From Tigriopus japonicus (Eukaryota > Arthropoda > Copepoda > Harpacticoida > Harpacticidae), in the NCBI GenBank assembly GCA_010645155.1, contig JAAGOF010000220.1:976065-1040064 (forward strand): a stretch of 64,000 nt of DNA, read 5' to 3'. Both the position numbers and the translations under genes were made by a program. Positions 1 to 10,696 of this stretch are shown here, one piece after another; within the stretch, counting starts at the first letter, position 1; every line of letters begins with the position of its first letter. Under the pieces are notes generated by a model. That model saw only the letters and a list, made by a program, of their open reading frames with translations. It did not search any database and was not told the DNA's origin.

Positions 1-440
1 GACGGGCTTGACTTCAACGTCCAGTGCTTAATTTCTAAAGATTATACAATCTTTGAATGTAAGGAAAGCTCAGCTTTTTTGACAATCATTTTTAGCCTGT
101 TGAAATTTCAAGCATTTTGAGTGTTTTCAAGGTTCTTTTAATTTTAAAGCTTAAAAAAGCTTTTTTGTCGTTCTTGATTTTAAAAGCATTATTTTTTTTT
201 AAAGTCTTTTCCTCTTTTTGAATTAATTTTATACACTCACTTCTAACTATTTGAGCAATTCACGACGGCTTTCGTTCTGGCTGCGAGTATTTTGATCAAT
301 AATTTCTACACAATGATGTTTTCACAAATAGACGGTATATTTTAACATAACATGTTTCCAATATTATGATTTTTCCCATACTCGCGTATCGTCATACTGC
401 CTTCAATTTCCATTATGAAAATTCCGACCTCCCCAACTCG
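1..440. other. AT-rich DNA, nothing recognised
   Basis: No coding exon, RNA gene or repeat end could be recognised here. The sequence is AT-rich with T runs and ends where a truncated SINE begins. Confidence 0.5.
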
Positions 441-620
441 CCGACCTTTCTCAAGGAAACTTTTAGACACTCATTCACACCCACAGATGGAGAACCAATC
501 TGATACCGGACATGAGAATGTCCATCGGAAAAAATGGATGATGTGATGGCTGGCTTCGTTTGCCGGGCGAGGTTCAAACCTCCGATCCTAGCACCCACCA
601 ATCCAAAAAAAACATTCAAT
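441..620 (+). repeat. 5'-truncated SINE-2 copy
   Basis: This stretch matches, with scattered differences, the body and 3' part of the more complete SINE at 31440-31690 (shared landmarks: CCCACAGA..GGAGAACC, GATGATGTGATGGCT, CCTAGCACCCAC, then an A-rich tail). The tRNA-like 5' head is missing. A third copy lies at 10697-10880. Confidence 0.7.
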
Positions 621-642
621 TAAAATATTCAATTCAAAATTA

Positions 643-1543
643 CAAGGCGACCCATAAGTTCGAGAAGTCAGATAATTAAGTATATTTTCCTTATAATTAA
701 TATATTTTCATAAGGTTTTAAAGGGAAGTAGACTAATGCCTAACAAATACACGCTGTAATTTATTTTTCGAAATATCCCCCTTTGGACTTGATTAATTGG
801 CGGAGACGGTCGGGGAACTTATCGCACACAGCAGACACAACTTCCTCTTGGATATCATCCCATGCCTTGCTTGGTCAATGCAACCTTTAACGAGTTAATG
901 TTTTTATGGGATTTGGTACAAGCCTTGCTCTCAAGGATGGCCCACATTGAGTAATCCATGACATTGAGATCTGGGCTTGAGGGAGGCTAAAGCTTCTTGG
1001 GCCAAAGGTCCGGAATATTCTCCCTGCACCCATTTTGAACAATGTGGGCGGTATGTGCCTGTGCCCCATCTTGGCTGAAGGTGTACTATGTGACCAGCTG
1101 CTGCCTTGGCTCCAGGCCAAGTATGGAGATGCCCCATACACCTTCAGCCAAGATGGGGCACTTACCGCACACATAGTTCAAAATTGGTGCAGGGAAAATT
1201 TTCCGGATTTTTGGCCCATGGAGCTTTGGCCTCCCCTCAAGCCCAGATCTCAATGTCATGGACTACTCAATGTGGGCCATCCTTGAGAGCAAGGCTTGTA
1301 CAAAATCCCACAAAAACATCAACTCATTAAAAGTTGCATTTACCAAGGGATGGGATGATATCCAAATGGTTCCCTGACCGTCTCCACCAATTAATCAAGG
1401 CCAAAGGGGGATATTTCGAAAAATAAATTACAGCGTGTATTCGTTAGACATTAGTCTACTTTCCAATAAAACCTTATGAAAATATTAATAATTAAAGAAA
1501 ACATACTTCATTATCTGATTTCCCGATCTTATGGGTCACCCTG
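643..1543. mobile_element. Palindromic mariner/Tc1-type derivative (two 3' halves head to head)
   Basis: Outer ends are inverted repeats (left CAAGGCGACCCATAAG, right end reverse-complemented CAGGGTGACCCATAAG) and are flanked by TA at 641-642 and 1544-1545, the target site of the Tc1/mariner superfamily. The two arms, of roughly 450 bp, are long imperfect inverted repeats meeting near 1085-1135. Each arm reads outward into the C-terminal part of a transposase: on the + strand SQDGA, VQNWCRENFPDFWP and, in a shifted frame, the MDYSMWAILESKACT region that follows the second catalytic Asp in this superfamily. No full transposase is left and both arms carry frame breaks, so it is non-autonomous. 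Confidence 0.8.
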
Positions 1544-1732
1544 TATTCGTGGGCTCCTATTTTGTCACAAGATTTCAGGTCAGGTGTAGAGATCGTAGAG
1601 GTTTATTTGCGCTATGTGAACACTTCCAAACCTAAAGAATCGAGGCTATTTGGAACAATGCAGTCCTCTTCTTTTCTTTCTTGGGCTCTATCATTGTTTC
1701 CTTCGTTGCGAAAAGTGTTAAGAGAAACCCGC

Positions 1733-1844
1733 TGTAGCTCCTGCTCGTTCACACTGGTGCTCTTACTCGGATGAAGTTTACGTTATATGTCGAGATAAGG
1801 AAAATACAGATATATTCATTCAAAGCTATTGTTAAGACGCTTTA
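1733..1844 (+). repeat. 5' LTR
   Basis: 112 bp, identical to 8589-8700. Begins TGTAGCTCC and ends GACGCTTTA; preceded by the target duplication CCCGC. No obvious TATA box was seen; the LTR is unusually short, as in other CsRn1-like elements. Confidence 0.93.
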
Positions 1845-1845
1845 G

Positions 1846-1860
1846 TGGTGACCCCGACGT
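1846..1860 (+). other. Primer binding site for tRNA-Trp
   Basis: TGGTGACCCCGACGT starts one base after the 5' LTR and is the exact complement of the last 15 nucleotides of animal tRNA-Trp including CCA, as I remember that tRNA. Confidence 0.82.
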
Positions 1861-1905
1861 TTCTTTTTTTTTTATCCACGCGTCTCGTGGAAATCTCCTT
1901 TGATC

Positions 1906-2616
1906 ATGATTGAATCAGCGAATGCAACCACTCCGTTGGATTCCTCCGTATCATTGATCGCCGTCAAACTTCCAAAGTTCTGGTCCGCACAACCAAAGGT
2001 CTGGTTTGCTCAGGCAGAGGCCCAATTGGCTTTGAGAAACGTTACCAGTGATGAAACCAAGTATTATCACCTGGTGTCTTCGTTGGATCAGGATTCAGCC
2101 AAGTGGGTTGTGGATCTTATTCATGATCCGCCCAAGACCAACAAGTACCTTTCGCTGAAGAACCGTTTGATGTCTACGTTCACGTTATCAGGTTACCGCA
2201 TGGCCCAATTGCTTTTAAGCATGGCACCACTGGGAGATCGTTCCCCCTCTCAACTGATGGACGACATGTTGGCACTTCTAGGCGATCATGAGCCTTGTAT
2301 ACTCTTTCGAACAGTGTTCGTGGATTTGTTGCCCACGGAGGTGCGCCCGCATTTGGTCCCAATTCTTGAAGTCAGTGCTCCACGTGAATTGGCGATCCTT
2401 GCCGATCATTTAATAACGACAAATTCTTCAATCTCCGTAATTCGAAAGAAGACCTCGTTCAATGCCGAGGCAAATTCGGCTCAAGATAGATGGTGTCGGT
2501 TTCATCGTAAGTGGGGATTGAAGGCGTTTCGTTGTGAGGCGCCCTGTACGTTCCGGCCATCATCAAAATCAAGTGTCAATGCTGTCTTGGGAAACTTCGA
2601 AGACGGCCGTCAATAA
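1906..2616 (+). CDS. gag: Gag of CsRn1-type retrotransposon
   Basis: About 236 residues from the ATG at 1906. The protein would form the retrotransposon particle in the cytoplasm. The N-terminal two thirds resemble the retrotransposon Gag fold (KLPKFW...WFAQAEAQ near the start, then ...HLVSSLD). Near the C-terminus WCRFHRKWG...RCEAPC supplies C-x2-H-x9-C-x3-C, the CHCC variant of the Gag zinc knuckle. The frame runs to a TAA at 2614-2616; pro-pol follows in the -1 frame and the two open frames overlap, so a -1 frameshift during translation is likely. No internal stop is seen. Confidence 0.85.
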   Translation: MIESANATTPLDSSVSLIAVKLPKFWSAQPKVWFAQAEAQLALRNVTSDETKYYHLVSSLDQDSAKWVVDLIHDPPKTNKYLSLKNRLMSTFTLSGYRMAQLLLSMAPLGDRSPSQLMDDMLALLGDHEPCILFRTVFVDLLPTEVRPHLVPILEVSAPRELAILADHLITTNSSISVIRKKTSFNAEANSAQDRWCRFHRKWGLKAFRCEAPCTFRPSSKSSVNAVLGNFEDGRQ

Positions 2617-2618
2617 AT

Positions 2619-3836
2619 CAAGTTGGTGGTCGTCTTCTTTACGTTACAAATAAACTTGATAATCAATCTTACCTAATCGACTCGGGCGCTCAAGTCAGCG
2701 TTATTCCTGCTCCTCGCAATGTCAGGTTTTCTGAAGCAAGGCCCATGTTTTCGGCAGCCAATGGTTCAACAATTTCAAGTTATGGGACAAAGACGTGTAG
2801 AATTCAGTTAGGCAATCGGGAATATAATTGGACATTCTACATGACGAACATAGGCCAATATATTCTTGGGGCTGATTTTTTACGTGCCAATAACTTGGTC
2901 ATCGATCTCCTCCAAAGTCGCTTATTCGACCCGCATTCGAAGAGGGTCATCTTGGGTCATTTGGGCCGTGCTGAAGCTCCAGCGTTGTCTCTCTTGGAAA
3001 ATAAATTCTCTTGCAAGTTCTCAAGGATTTTGGAGGATTTTCCAGAGCTCTTGATCCCGACTTTCGAAGATGCGGCACCGAAACACAATGTTTGTCATCG
3101 AATTAACACAAATGGCCGTACGGTTTTCTCTAAACCCCGTCGTTTGGTTGGAGAGAAGCTAGATGTGGTTAAGACAGAGTTTAAGACAATGTTGGGAATG
3201 AAGATTTGTTGTCGCTCTTCTTCCGATACAGCCTCTCCTCTCCACGTAGTCTCAAAAGCTGATGGAGGATGGCGTTTAGTGGGGGATTATCGGCGCCTCA
3301 ATGATATCACCATCCCGGATCGATACCCTGTACCCCATATCCAAGATTTCGCCGATGGCTTGGCTGGCTGCACAATTTTCTCGAAATTGGATTTGGTACG
3401 GGGCTATAATCAGATTCCAATGCATCCGGACGATGTGGGAAAAACCGCGATCACGACGCCCTTCGGCCTTTTTGAATTTCTGCGCATGCCCTTTGGCTTG
3501 AAGAATGCCGCGCAGACTTTTCAACGGTTGATGGATTCAGTGTTGGGTGATCTGTCTTTCGCTTACGTCTATCTCGACGACGTTTTGGTAGCGAGTGTTT
3601 CGCCTTTGGAACATCGTGCCCATTTGCGCACTGTTTTTGAACGTTTATCGGCCAATGGTCTAGTGCTCAATTTGAAAAAGTGTCTATTTGGCCAAGATCA
3701 GCTTCCTTTCTTAGGACATCAAGTGAGCTCTCGGGGCATTGAACCTCTGAGAGAAAAAGTTGAAGCCATCGAGACATTTCCCGTCCCACAAACTCCATCA
3801 CAACTTCGAGAATTCATTGGGTTGATTACCTTCTAC
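2619..3836 (+). CDS. pol: Pol part 1: aspartic protease and reverse transcriptase (interrupted)
   Basis: Frame is -1 relative to gag. Protease: [10 protein letters not shown]...[13 protein letters not shown] carries the D-S-G catalytic triplet. Reverse transcriptase follows with [13 protein letters not shown], the catalytic [33 protein letters not shown] and the YLDD box (about 3571). The frame then reaches LREFIGL...FY, the motif between RT and RNase H, where the coding sequence is cut at 3836/3837 by a transposon; translation into the insert stops after three more residues. Substrate is the element's own RNA. The other half of pol begins at 6748 in a compatible frame. Confidence 0.9.
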
Positions 3837-3976
3837 ACGGACATCTAGAATTTCCTGGACGGCGCACGGCAAATCAGGGGTGACCAAGATCAAGTGGAGA
3901 AGCACAAAAGGAGAGAACGTGCTTTTGAAAGAAGAAAGTCTCAGTTTTTAAAGAATTGATGATTATCCATCAACTT

Positions 3977-5040
3977 GCAACGGTTTGGGATACACTTCTG
4001 GAATATTTGAATAACAAAATGCATTACTCAAGCAAAACACTAAACTTGTAATGCCTCTTCATGGTTTCAATGAACAGATAAAACACCCTTAGAACATTCT
4101 ACTATCTTACCTCTTACTCAGCCTAGAACACACCTTTTCAATGAATGAGGTTTATTTGCATCATTCTAACTTATACCGATCATTGAACTAACTCATAAAC
4201 AAAAAATAAGAATAGAAAACACATGAATACATGAAAATATTAAGACAAATTTGACTGTCAATGAAACTTACAAAAAAATAAGCTAAACTAGAAATAAACT
4301 GACAATAGATCGATAGAAATGAGACAATATGAATCACAATCAACTTTAACATTTTGAAACAGTTCTCATATCTTTAATTTGGTCTCTAAAAGACATCTTT
4401 CTAATATACTATTGCATTATGAACAAATAAAGTAAAACTGACCAGTCTTTCACTATGTATCTTACTTGATACCAAGATATATTTTCCTGTTGAATGTTCT
4501 TATATCCAGGTTTGACTAGTCTTTCATGAAATTCTTTTACAATTCAAATCATGAAGTTCTGAAGAGAAGCAAAGAAGGTTATGCCAAATTAAAAGTCCTT
4601 GTGTGTCAAACTTGGGAGCACGTTGGAAAATAGTCAAAAATTGGATATTTAGGCATCCTTGACCATAATTACATTGTACGTATATGATGAATTATATACT
4701 TTTTTTTGTTTGTTTGTTGCGGATTTTCTACTACCGCTACAAGGAATGCGATTCCCTGTAAACAAGGATCTCTCCCGACAGCTTCAATTCGATCCCCAAC
4801 AGGATTCGAACCTACGCCGTCTGGGGAAGCACTTTTTTTACCCTCGGCTCTTATAAGAACGCATTAGTACGCGCGACCACTCTGGCTTCCTTATCCATTA
4901 CAGTATTTATGCTAGCTCATAGTATTCTTAAGTTTAAATAAAATGATTTTCAGACAACGGTTTGGGATACACTTTTGGAATATTTGAATGACAAAATGCA
5001 TTTTTCAAGCAAAACACTAATTTTGTAATTCCTCCTTAGG
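3977..5040. repeat. Pair of ~80-bp direct repeats inside the insert
   Basis: The block ACGGTTTGGGATACACTT...CAAGCAAAACACTAA at about 3977-4060 recurs at about 4958-5040 with few changes. The ~900 bp between them contains the SINE-1 copy. This could be a small segmental duplication within the transposon. Confidence 0.7.
4716..4890 (-). repeat. SINE-1, tRNA-derived, nested in the DNA transposon
   Basis: On the - strand it starts GGAAGCCAGAGTGGTCGCG (polymerase III box A-like), continues through GTGCTTCCCCAGACGGCG and box B GGTTCGAATCC, like a class II (Leu/Ser-type) tRNA, then a unique body and the 3' tail ACAGGGAATCGCATTCCTTG...AAAATCCGCAACA. Related copies: 31350-31440 (+) and 37395-37515 (-). 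The 3' tail is shared with the LINE at 45310 and 60827. Confidence 0.8.
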
Positions 5041-6747
5041 TCTGAAATCTAGATTTTCAACTTGTTTGCATCAATATCAATTATAACTATAAGGTGCAAG
5101 TCTATGTTATGGCATATGGACCTTAACCCACACGCAAATTCACTACTTAAAACTGCTTGAACAACTCTTAACCATACTGAGATTGTCCTGAAATCAATGA
5201 CACGATCGTACAATAAAAGAAATTCGGAGATGAAACCATCAATTCTAGAACATGAATTTATGCCAAGGTGACAACCCTTAAAAAAATCGATTTCTAATAA
5301 GCAATAAAGATTGCCTTGTCTTATTTAAGTTCAGGATAAGGCGTGGATGAGCAAAATCTATGTAAATTGTTCAAGCCGGGTAACAGATAAGCTCAAAAAA
5401 CGCCGTTATGTTGTTCAAGTTGTTTCTTGAATGAGCGTGATGAAACTCCGCGTTTTAGTCCGGGGGAGAATTTCCGGGGGAAATATGGTTCCTAATCCAT
5501 TTTCAAGATGAATTTGCGTGGCATTTTTAAAGCAAGACGACACCGAGCGAGGGTAGCAAAAGCTGAGTGAAGGAAGACAACAGGGCGCGGAAATAGAGTA
5601 GAGCTACTCTGGATTTGCGCAAGCGATGAAGAGACTTCAGACGAACAGATTCCTTTGCACAGGCTACACTTTTATAATATTTACACTTTAAGTAACTTTA
5701 TCATAATCCTCAAAAAAAGTTTTAATCGTCTTACCTTCATTCAGTTAGCTTTCTGAGAGGCCGGCCTCGCACTTCTGATATTCATGAGAACATTGAGCAC
5801 CTAGAGAGCTTTCTAAGACACTACAAGACTTTGAACAAAACACACTGATTAGGGAATGATGATGCATTAGAAAATAGACACTAAAACACTCTTTATAAAT
5901 TATGAGCCACATGAACTTTGTTGCACGACTTAAAAGGACAGCACAACTGAGCTTGTTTTCCTTCTTCAGGGTGTCTCCCGCAAATCAGAAAAACTGCACA
6001 CAAAATCAATCGTGTAGTGTTTTAAGACTATTGAAAGACACTTACGGTCTGAATGATTTTATTTGAAAGGTCTTCATTGATATTAGTCGAAAAAGCAAGC
6101 AGATTTTTACTTGACAAGCCTCAATTGTGGTGTCTTGAAAGTTTGAAGAAAGGCTGGATTATGTGATCTTCTAATCAAAACTAAGAAAAAACCTTATGCC
6201 ACTCTGGATCCTATTTTCAGACAAATTATTTGAACACTCACAAAAGGCTTTAAAGTTCATTACACTTTACATTGACAGGTTTTGTCCAATATGTTGCAAA
6301 ATAAGTTCTTAACAATATTCTGACTGTTTTGGTCACCATTTTCGATTTTCATCTTCTCTCTTCAGGGATCCTGTGGCACGTTGTCTTCTTAAGATTAATT
6401 ATATTTGAACCAAAAAATTAGGACAGACCAGCTGACTTAAAGTGTGGCAAAACAGTAAGTTAAGTCACCTTTGTATAACTTTCAAACCAATTATTGCTCT
6501 TGGGGCCAATCAATGAGCATCTTAAAGTCATTTTGAACATTGCAACAGTTGCATCAAGCAACCCTTAATCTAGAAGAGGCCTCATCTTTGGCAGTTCGCC
6601 CAGCCAAATTAGCCAGAAGACCAAAGAGGCTGCTCTAAATTTCCGGCTGAATTGGCATTCGATCCTTGCCTTTCACTTGATTTGGCTCACCTCCGGCCAG
6701 TTTTGCCGTGCCGTGAAAAGTCCACCTCTATTCTAGATGTTCTTGCC

Positions 6748-8529
6748 TTCTACCATCGTTTTCTTCCGGGGTTGTCTCACGTTCTCGCTCCGTTGCACGA
6801 GGCGCTCAAAGGCAATCCCAAGTGTTTGGCATGGTCACCCGTTCTTGATCTGGCTTTTACCGCCGCCAAGAACAAGCTCGTGCAAGCCACACTGCTCACC
6901 TTCCCAGTCACTTCGGCCCCATTGGCGCTAACGACTGACGCGTCCGAACAAGCGGTGGGTGCCGTCCTTGAGCAGTTCGTTCGGGGTGACTGGCATCCGC
7001 TCGCGTTTTTCTCACGTAAATTGCGAGGCCCTGAAAAAAAGTACTCCACTTACGACTTGGAGCTTCTTGCCATTTATTTGTCTATTCGACATTTCCGTCA
7101 TTTCATTGAAGGCCAGGACTTGACCATTTTCACCGATCATCAACCCCTGACATACGCCTTCTCCAAAACGAGTGACCCTGTGAGCAAACGTCAACAAAGA
7201 CACCTCCTGTTCATTTCAGAGTTCACAACGAACATTGAACACATCGCTGGAAAATCGAATGTGGTGGCAGACTCTCTGTCTCGAATCTCGGCCATCACTT
7301 GCACCATCAATCCCAAATCCATCTTTGAAGCTCAACAAGCCGATCCGGAAACGCCCATGGTCCGTACCTCAATGACGAGTTTGCGATGGTCTGACATCGA
7401 AATCGTACCGGGGATTCGACTCCTTTGTGATGTATCACGCGGCTTGCCGAGGCCGTGGATTCCTTCATCACTTCGTCGAGGCTTGTTCCTCGAATGTCAC
7501 GCCACTTCTCATCCCGGTGCTCGAGCCTCCGGGCGGTTAATGTCCAAGTGTTACGTGTGGCACGGCTTGAATCGCGATATCACGCGATGGGTGCGTGAAT
7601 GCGAGTCCTGCCAAGAGGCTAAGGTCACACGACACACCCGTGCTCCCGTCGAACACATGGAAATTCCATCGGCTCGCTTCAAAGTAATTCATGTCGATCT
7701 GGTAGGACCCCTTGAGGTCTCAAGTGGGTCCCGCTACTTACTAACGATCGTGGATCGATTCTCGCGTTGGCCAGAGGCGTTTCCTCTAGCCGACATCACG
7801 GCAGAGACATGTGCAAGAACCTTGTTGAGTGGTTGGGTTGCTCGTTTCGGTCTGCCTGAGACTATTATTTCGGACCGAGGCGCTCAATTTACGTCGGCTC
7901 TGTGGGAGCGACTCTCAAACTTTTTGGGTTTTGCCATCAACCACACCACGGCCTATCATCCACAATCCAATGGAATGGTGGAAAGATTCCATCGGCACCT
8001 CAAAGAGTCGTTACGAGCCCGTGGTGCTGGTTGTGATTGGTTCAGAGAGCTTCCGTGGGTCCTTTTAGGAATCCGGTCGACCCCAAAAGATCAATCCGGT
8101 CTTTCGCCGGCTCAGATTGTGTTTGGAACGAGTCTCAGGATTCCTGGTGTGCTGTGTGGAACTTCGTCAAGTGACATTAACCCTTCACAGGTGGTCAGTG
8201 AGGTTTGGGATGCCCTCAAAACTTTTGTGCCTTCCCCTACCGTGTTCCACGGACACAACGCTAGCTTTGTACCCTCGTCGCTCAATTCGTGTACACACGT
8301 TTGGATAAGGGTTGATAAGGTTCGATCCTCCTTGGCTCCTCCGTACGAAGGGCCTTATGAGGTGTTGAACCGCAGAGGCAAAACCTTTCTTGTCAATGTC
8401 AATGTACATCACAAAACGATAAGTGTTGATCGACTCAAACCTGCCGTTTTTCCAACGGACTCGGACCAATCCATCTTTACCCGTTCGGGGCGTCGAGTGA
8501 AACCGGTTGAACGTTACAGAAGTGCTTAA
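6748..8529 (+). CDS. pol: Pol part 2: RNase H and integrase
   Basis: Open from the insertion site to TAA at 8527-8529. RNase [17 protein letters not shown], the [12 protein letters not shown] helix with Glu, and FTDHQPL give the D-E-D residues; ADSLSR ends the domain. Integrase: N-terminal zinc finger as H-x3-H (CHATSHPG) and C-x2-C (CESCQ), then core residues D ([11 protein letters not shown]), D (IISDRGAQF) and E (NGMVERFHR), all present. A C-terminal tail with [12 protein letters not shown]...VDRLKP resembles the Ty3 integrase C-terminal module. Nothing in this half looks damaged, so loss of function comes only from the transposon that separates it from the RT. Confidence 0.92.
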   Translation, partial: FYHRFLPGLSHVLAPLHEALKGNPKCLAWSPVLDLAFTAAKNKLVQATLLTFPVTSAPLALTTDASEQAVGAVLEQFVRGDWHPLAFFSRKLRGPEKKYSTYDLELLAIYLSIRHFRHFIEGQDLTIFTDHQPLTYAFSKTSDPVSKRQQRHLLFISEFTTNIEHIAGKSNVVADSLSRISAITCTINPKSIFEAQQADPETPMVRTSMTSLRWSDIEIVPGIRLLCDVSRGLPRPWIPSSLRRGLFLECHATSHPGARASGRLMSKCYVWHGLNRDITRWVRECESCQEAKVTRHTRAPVEHMEIPSARFKVIHVDLVGPLEVSSGSRYLLTIVDRFSRWPEAFPLADITAETCARTLLSGWVARFGLPETIISDRGAQFTSALWERLSNFLGFAINHTTAYHPQSNGMVERFHRHLKESLRARGAGCDWFRELPWVLLGIRSTPKDQSGLSPAQIVFGTSLRIPGVLCGTSSSDINPSQVVSEVWDALKTFVPSPTVFHGHNASFVPSSLNSCTHVWIRVDKVRSSLAPPYEGPYEVLNRRGKTFLVNVNVHHKTISVDRLKPAVFPTDSDQSIFTRSGRRVKPVERYRSA

Positions 8530-8577
8530 TCACTATTTATTATTTCTATTATTATTCATTATTAATGCATGTTCTTG

Positions 8578-8588
8578 CGGGGGGGCTG
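8578..8588 (+). other. Polypurine tract region
   Basis: A run of seven G (GCGGGGGGGCTG) sits immediately before the 3' LTR at 8589, where plus-strand DNA priming occurs in LTR elements. The three bases CTG between the G run and the LTR make the exact border uncertain. Confidence 0.6.
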
Positions 8589-8700
8589 TGTAGCTCCTGC
8601 TCGTTCACACTGGTGCTCTTACTCGGATGAAGTTTACGTTATATGTCGAGATAAGGAAAATACAGATATATTCATTCAAAGCTATTGTTAAGACGCTTTA
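8589..8700 (+). repeat. 3' LTR
   Basis: Identical to the 5' LTR over 112 bp and followed by the target duplication CCCGC at 8701-8705. Confidence 0.93.
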
Positions 8701-8841
8701 CCCGCAACCGAAAACCAAGCTAAGCTAAGAATTACGAAATGACACACTATTACAAAATGCAATGTTTGAAGGATTACGAAGTTTGTGATATACATTAACC
8801 AAGTACACTCGCTTGAGTTCGTTTTTGATTTTCAGAAAGCA

Positions 8842-10300
8842 ATGGCATTCAGGAAGATCCTCGTGTTTGGTGAGTTTTTAGAGTAATCGAGGATGTATAG
8901 GTATATTTTACTGATCTGAACACTACTTTCAAAATGTACACTTTTTATGACAAGCCATATTAAGATAAACTACAAATGTGCGCGAAAATATGCAATCTTG
9001 AGTCAAGGGCCATCAAACATCGCTATTTTTGGTACATGATTGATCCAAATATTCCAAATATTTCAGACGCGTTAATTGAAGTGCCATACAATTAAAGCTG
9101 AATAAAAGACTATTGTCCGCTTGCAACCACTAAATCTTCTAAATGTAAAAGTTAAAAGTGCTGACACACAATCAGAAAGGAAAAAATATTTGACTTTTTA
9201 ACAAAAAAATGTCGAAAACTGAAGAAAACTCCAAAATGCCGACATCTAACAGCGTCAGAACTTCCAAGATTCCAAGAGTGTACAAATGTAGCAAAGTATC
9301 TGTTTACGTCACAAAAAATACTTAAGTTGAACTCATGTGCCGGCATGGCGACCCCCCCTGGATCGATCCTGATCCGGCTACTGGACTTCTTGCCGATAAG
9401 GGGCCAGGTCGGTAGGTTTATTCACGTCAGCTAATGAAATCACCAAAACCCTCAGCACGAGAGACGGATTTGAATGTTTATTGCTATTGATAGACAACGT
9501 GGTAACTGGAAATCAATCGGGAAAGAAGGCAAACATGTAGATATAGCGAGAGGAAGGTTGGAGATTGCCAGTGTGATTTACTTACAAGACGATAGGGGGA
9601 TGAACTCAGAAATGGAACATACAAAGCACAAGTAGAGGAAATATTGTCAACGTGGCACGAACTCAAAATGACTAGTCTCCAAAAGTGACGAAGTAATTGA
9701 CGCACGTGGTCCAACACAAACAAACTTCAAAGCACAGAATAGAAAAACAAGAGATCTCACAGAGCCAAACACAGAGTAACTTAAAAAAGGGTTTTGTGTG
9801 TGGCAGCTTGCTGCGAGCTCCGCGTCACAATTCATGCGATGCAAATGGTAAATTTGTTTGCAGCTTTTTCTACTGTTTTTGCAGGTCTAATTTTCCCTTA
9901 CCTTTCCCATTGCTGTTGGGAAGGGGATTCGTGCTTTCCGGATTTTGGTAAGATAGATGGATACGGTAAATGTAAAAGATGCAGTACTTTTAACCAGACA
10001 GACCGCAAAGAACTGCAAAAATTGTAAAACCAACAAAAATGTGCACTACTTTAAGTTTTGACTCAACTCATCTTTTTCTAGTCAGGGAGCATTGCGTTCA
10101 TGAGGAAGTGGCCTACTACAAAAATACTCTCAATAAGGTTTACGGCATAACCATTGAAGAATGTCATGAGTTATGCCAAAGCCACAGAAATTGTGACAAT
10201 GCGCTTTTTGTTACCAAAGGTGATATTCGATGCCTACTAAAATCCAAGAAATCGGAACCGACACCGAATCCCAGAGTCTACACAATTCCAAAAATATGTA
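8842..10300 (+). CDS. Gene 1, 5' block: signal peptide, Cys exon and PAN1 of a secreted PAN/C-type-lectin protein
   Basis: Exons 8842-8869, 9885-9947 and 10082-10300, all joined in phase 1 with good borders (GTGAGT at 8870, TTTTTGCAG before 9885, GTAAGA at 9948 and at 10301). Exon 1 starts MAFRKILVF and, joined to GLIFPYLSHC, gives a clear signal peptide, so the product should be secreted. Exon 2 adds CCWEGDSCFPDF. Exon 3 (73 codons) is a PAN/apple domain: REHC, EECHELC, NCDNA, RCLLK and a closing KIC supply the cysteines. PAN domains bind proteins or carbohydrates outside cells. The - strand paralogue (gene 2) has exons of 63 and 219 nt in the same phases, which is what fixes this exon structure. 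An acceptor TTTTCAG lies 6 bp before the ATG, so a 5' UTR intron is likely. The link to the exons at 20739-21655 is inferred from gene 2. Confidence 0.82.
8870..9884 (+). other. Intron 1 of gene 1
   Basis: About 1 kb between the signal-peptide exon and the 63-nt exon. No repeat end or further exon was recognised. An apparent in-frame ATG at 9839 (MQMVNLFAAF) reads through the polypyrimidine tract of the acceptor and is probably chance. Confidence 0.55.
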
Positions 10301-10449
10301 GTAAGAATGTTTTCCCACATTTTTGACATTGTCACATTTTCGAAATTTTGTTCTCATTTTCGTCAATTTTCTTGGAGGTATACCAATTTAAACTCAATGC
10401 ACAGATCCCGAAAATGCACCGCCATTGCTTTAAGATAGTGAATGTGACA

Positions 10450-10696
10450 NNNNNNNNNNNNNNNNNNNNNNNNNNNNNNNNNNNNNNNNNNNNNNNNNNN
10501 NNNNNNNNNNNNNNNNNNNNNNNNNNNNNNNNNNNNNNNNNNNNNNNNNNNNNNNNNNNNNNNNNNNNNNNNNNNNNNNNNNNNNNNNNNNNNNNNNNNN
10601 NNNNNNNNNNNNNNNNNNNNNNNNNNNNNNNNNNNNNNNNNNNNNNNNNNNNNNNNNNNNNNNNNNNNNNNNNNNNNNNNNNNNNNNNNNNNNNNN
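10450..10696. other. Assembly gap (247 N)
   Basis: Run of N. It lies in gene 1 intron 3 and ends inside a SINE-2 copy, so the missing bases probably include that repeat's head. Confidence 0.99.

Larger units (their letters stand above)
3837..6745. mobile_element. DNA transposon inserted in pol, 8-bp target duplication
   Basis: A 2,909-bp insert flanked by the exact direct repeat CCTTCTAC (3829-3836 and 6746-6753). Its ends form an imperfect gapped inverted repeat: ACATCTAGAAT lies 4-5 bp inside each end and further in both sides share GGAC and CGGCAAA-type blocks over about 50 bp. Removing the insert and one duplicate leaves the pol frame continuous. An 8-bp duplication is usual for hAT- and P-like elements, but the ends do not show a canonical hAT start and no transposase was recognised, so it looks non-autonomous or decayed. 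Short open stretch at 3850-3957 is rich in Lys/Arg. It holds a SINE copy and an internal direct repeat. Confidence 0.82.
1733..8700 (+). mobile_element. CsRn1-type Ty3/gypsy LTR retrotransposon, split by a DNA transposon
   Basis: Complete element with 112-bp LTRs that are identical along their length, TGTAG start, 5-bp target duplication CCCGC at 1728-1732 and 8701-8705, a tRNA-Trp primer site, gag with a CHCC motif, and pol in the order protease, RT, RNase H, integrase. The Trp primer and the C-x2-H-x9-C-x3-C Gag motif are, from family knowledge, hallmarks of the CsRn1 lineage. Without the 2,909-bp insert and one copy of its 8-bp duplication it would be about 4.05 kb. The identical LTRs suggest recent insertion. 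Its right end lies 141 bp before the start codon of gene 1. Confidence 0.93.

Noticed and set aside
887..1330. Overlapping ORFs on both strands at the mariner
   Set aside because: They are the two copies and shadow frames of a broken transposase C-terminus in a palindrome.
4716..4890. A functional tRNA gene
   Set aside because: Box A and B are present but the acceptor stem does not close, the arms are altered and the sequence continues into a SINE body and tail.
9839..9947. ATG at 9839 with a plausible signal peptide (MQMVNLFAAFSTVFAG) as the start of gene 1
   Set aside because: It reads through the acceptor's pyrimidine tract, and gene 2 has a matching exon that begins exactly at the acceptor. 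The exon at 8842 with GTGAGT and matching phase explains the start better.
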